A DNA stretch of 64,000 nucleotides from Streptomyces sp. NBC_01217 (GTDB taxonomy: Bacteria > Actinomycetota > Actinomycetes > Streptomycetales > Streptomycetaceae), in the NCBI RefSeq assembly GCF_035994185.1, contig NZ_CP108538.1:8559501-8623500 (forward strand), written 5' to 3'. Below, one piece after another: positions 63,750 through 64,000 of this stretch (position 1 is the first letter of the stretch; each line of letters opens with the position of its first letter). The notes under the pieces were generated by a model. The model did not search any database. It had not been told where the DNA came from and saw only the letters and a list, made by a program, of their open reading frames with translations. Both the position numbers and the translations under genes were made by a program.

Positions 63750-64000
63750 CCGCCCCCGACGCACGGCGCATGGTCGAGGTCCCCGGCCCCGAGGCACTGT
63801 GGCTGCTCGAAGGAGCCACGCAGGGGCGCCTGGTGTACCTCCAGCGCGACACCGCCGTCGTACGCCCGGCCACCCATGTCCTGGAGTACGGCAGGCTGAT
63901 CGTGCGGGTGCCCGCGCAGGCCTCGGCGCTGCTCGGACGGGCCGCACTCACCTATCACGCGGACGAGATCCGCTCGGTGACCGGCACCGGCTGGACGGTG
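63746..64000 (+). CDS. Probable pyridoxamine 5'-phosphate oxidase-fold protein (runs off right edge)
   Basis: The first 85 residues are present (MTAPDARRMVEVPGPEALWL, GRLVYLQRDTAVVRPATHVL, LIVRVPAQASALLGRAAL). The beta-strand pattern of a small flavin-binding PPOX-fold protein is visible but no catalytic residue can be assigned. The ATG overlaps the SulP stop (ATGA, 63746-63749), which places it in the ArsR-SulP operon. The end lies outside the window. Confidence 0.65.
   Translation, partial: MTAPDARRMVEVPGPEALWLLEGATQGRLVYLQRDTAVVRPATHVLEYGRLIVRVPAQASALLGRAALTYHADEIRSVTGTGWTV

Overview
The window is very GC-rich, has strongly GC-biased third codon positions, and encodes an iron-box (DmdR1/IdeR type) regulon, SLT and M15 wall enzymes, DmdR-style boxes and a PAS/GAF/PP2C regulator. 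All of this points to a Streptomyces or close relative. It reads as a chromosome segment joining a siderophore locus to an accessory, decay-rich and cell-wall-related region.

Layout. (1) 1-30.9 kb is an iron-acquisition island. Two FecCD permeases (-) face a single five-module, roughly 6,320-residue NRPS (+) followed by mbtH. The product logic is partial C-A-MT-T / C-A(Ser)-T / C-A(hydroxyornithine-type)-MT-T / C-A-T / C-A-T-E with no thioesterase, which resembles scabichelin/turgichelin-type hydroxamate peptides. A lipoprotein binding protein and a heterodimeric ABC exporter follow (-). Then come an amidohydrolase, an ArgA-like acetyltransferase, an ArgB-like kinase and a broken penicillin acylase. 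Iron-box-like palindromes stand in front of nearly every unit. The arginine-pathway pair suggests that ornithine supply is placed under iron control. The ornithine hydroxylase and formyltransferase are not in the window.

(2) 31-41 kb is mixed accessory DNA: an ankyrin protein, HxlR regulator/thioesterase pair, secreted SLT protein (copy 1 of a 759-bp repeat), Gly-rich and His-rich secreted proteins, a divergent LysR/DoxX pair in which both genes are broken, an array of five adjacent hairpins, a PAS-GAF-PP2C phosphatase and an aromatic-acid-exporter-like membrane protein.

(3) 41-48.5 kb is, to my eye, the most unusual part. A compact operon encodes MauE-like and MauD-like thiol/disulfide proteins followed by a Tat-exported protein whose 12-Cys, Trp-containing domain resembles the methylamine dehydrogenase small subunit, here fused to two peptidoglycan-binding repeats. 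Three more exported peptidoglycan-binding enzymes follow (S. albus G-type zinc DD-carboxypeptidase, DUF1906 protein, M74-like endopeptidase).

(4) 48.5-52.9 kb is a complete selenocysteine locus: selD (-), tRNA-Sec(UCA), selA, selB. Two reading frames elsewhere in the window are cut by an in-frame TGA.

(5) 53-64 kb holds a Fur-family regulator divergent from katG, with a deleted furA remnant between them, then a LuxR-type regulator, an M4 metalloprotease with a C-terminal propeller-like region, SLT copy 2, and an ArsR-SulP-PPOX operon running off the right edge.

Assignments rest on reading motifs and on remembered family features. No database search was possible.
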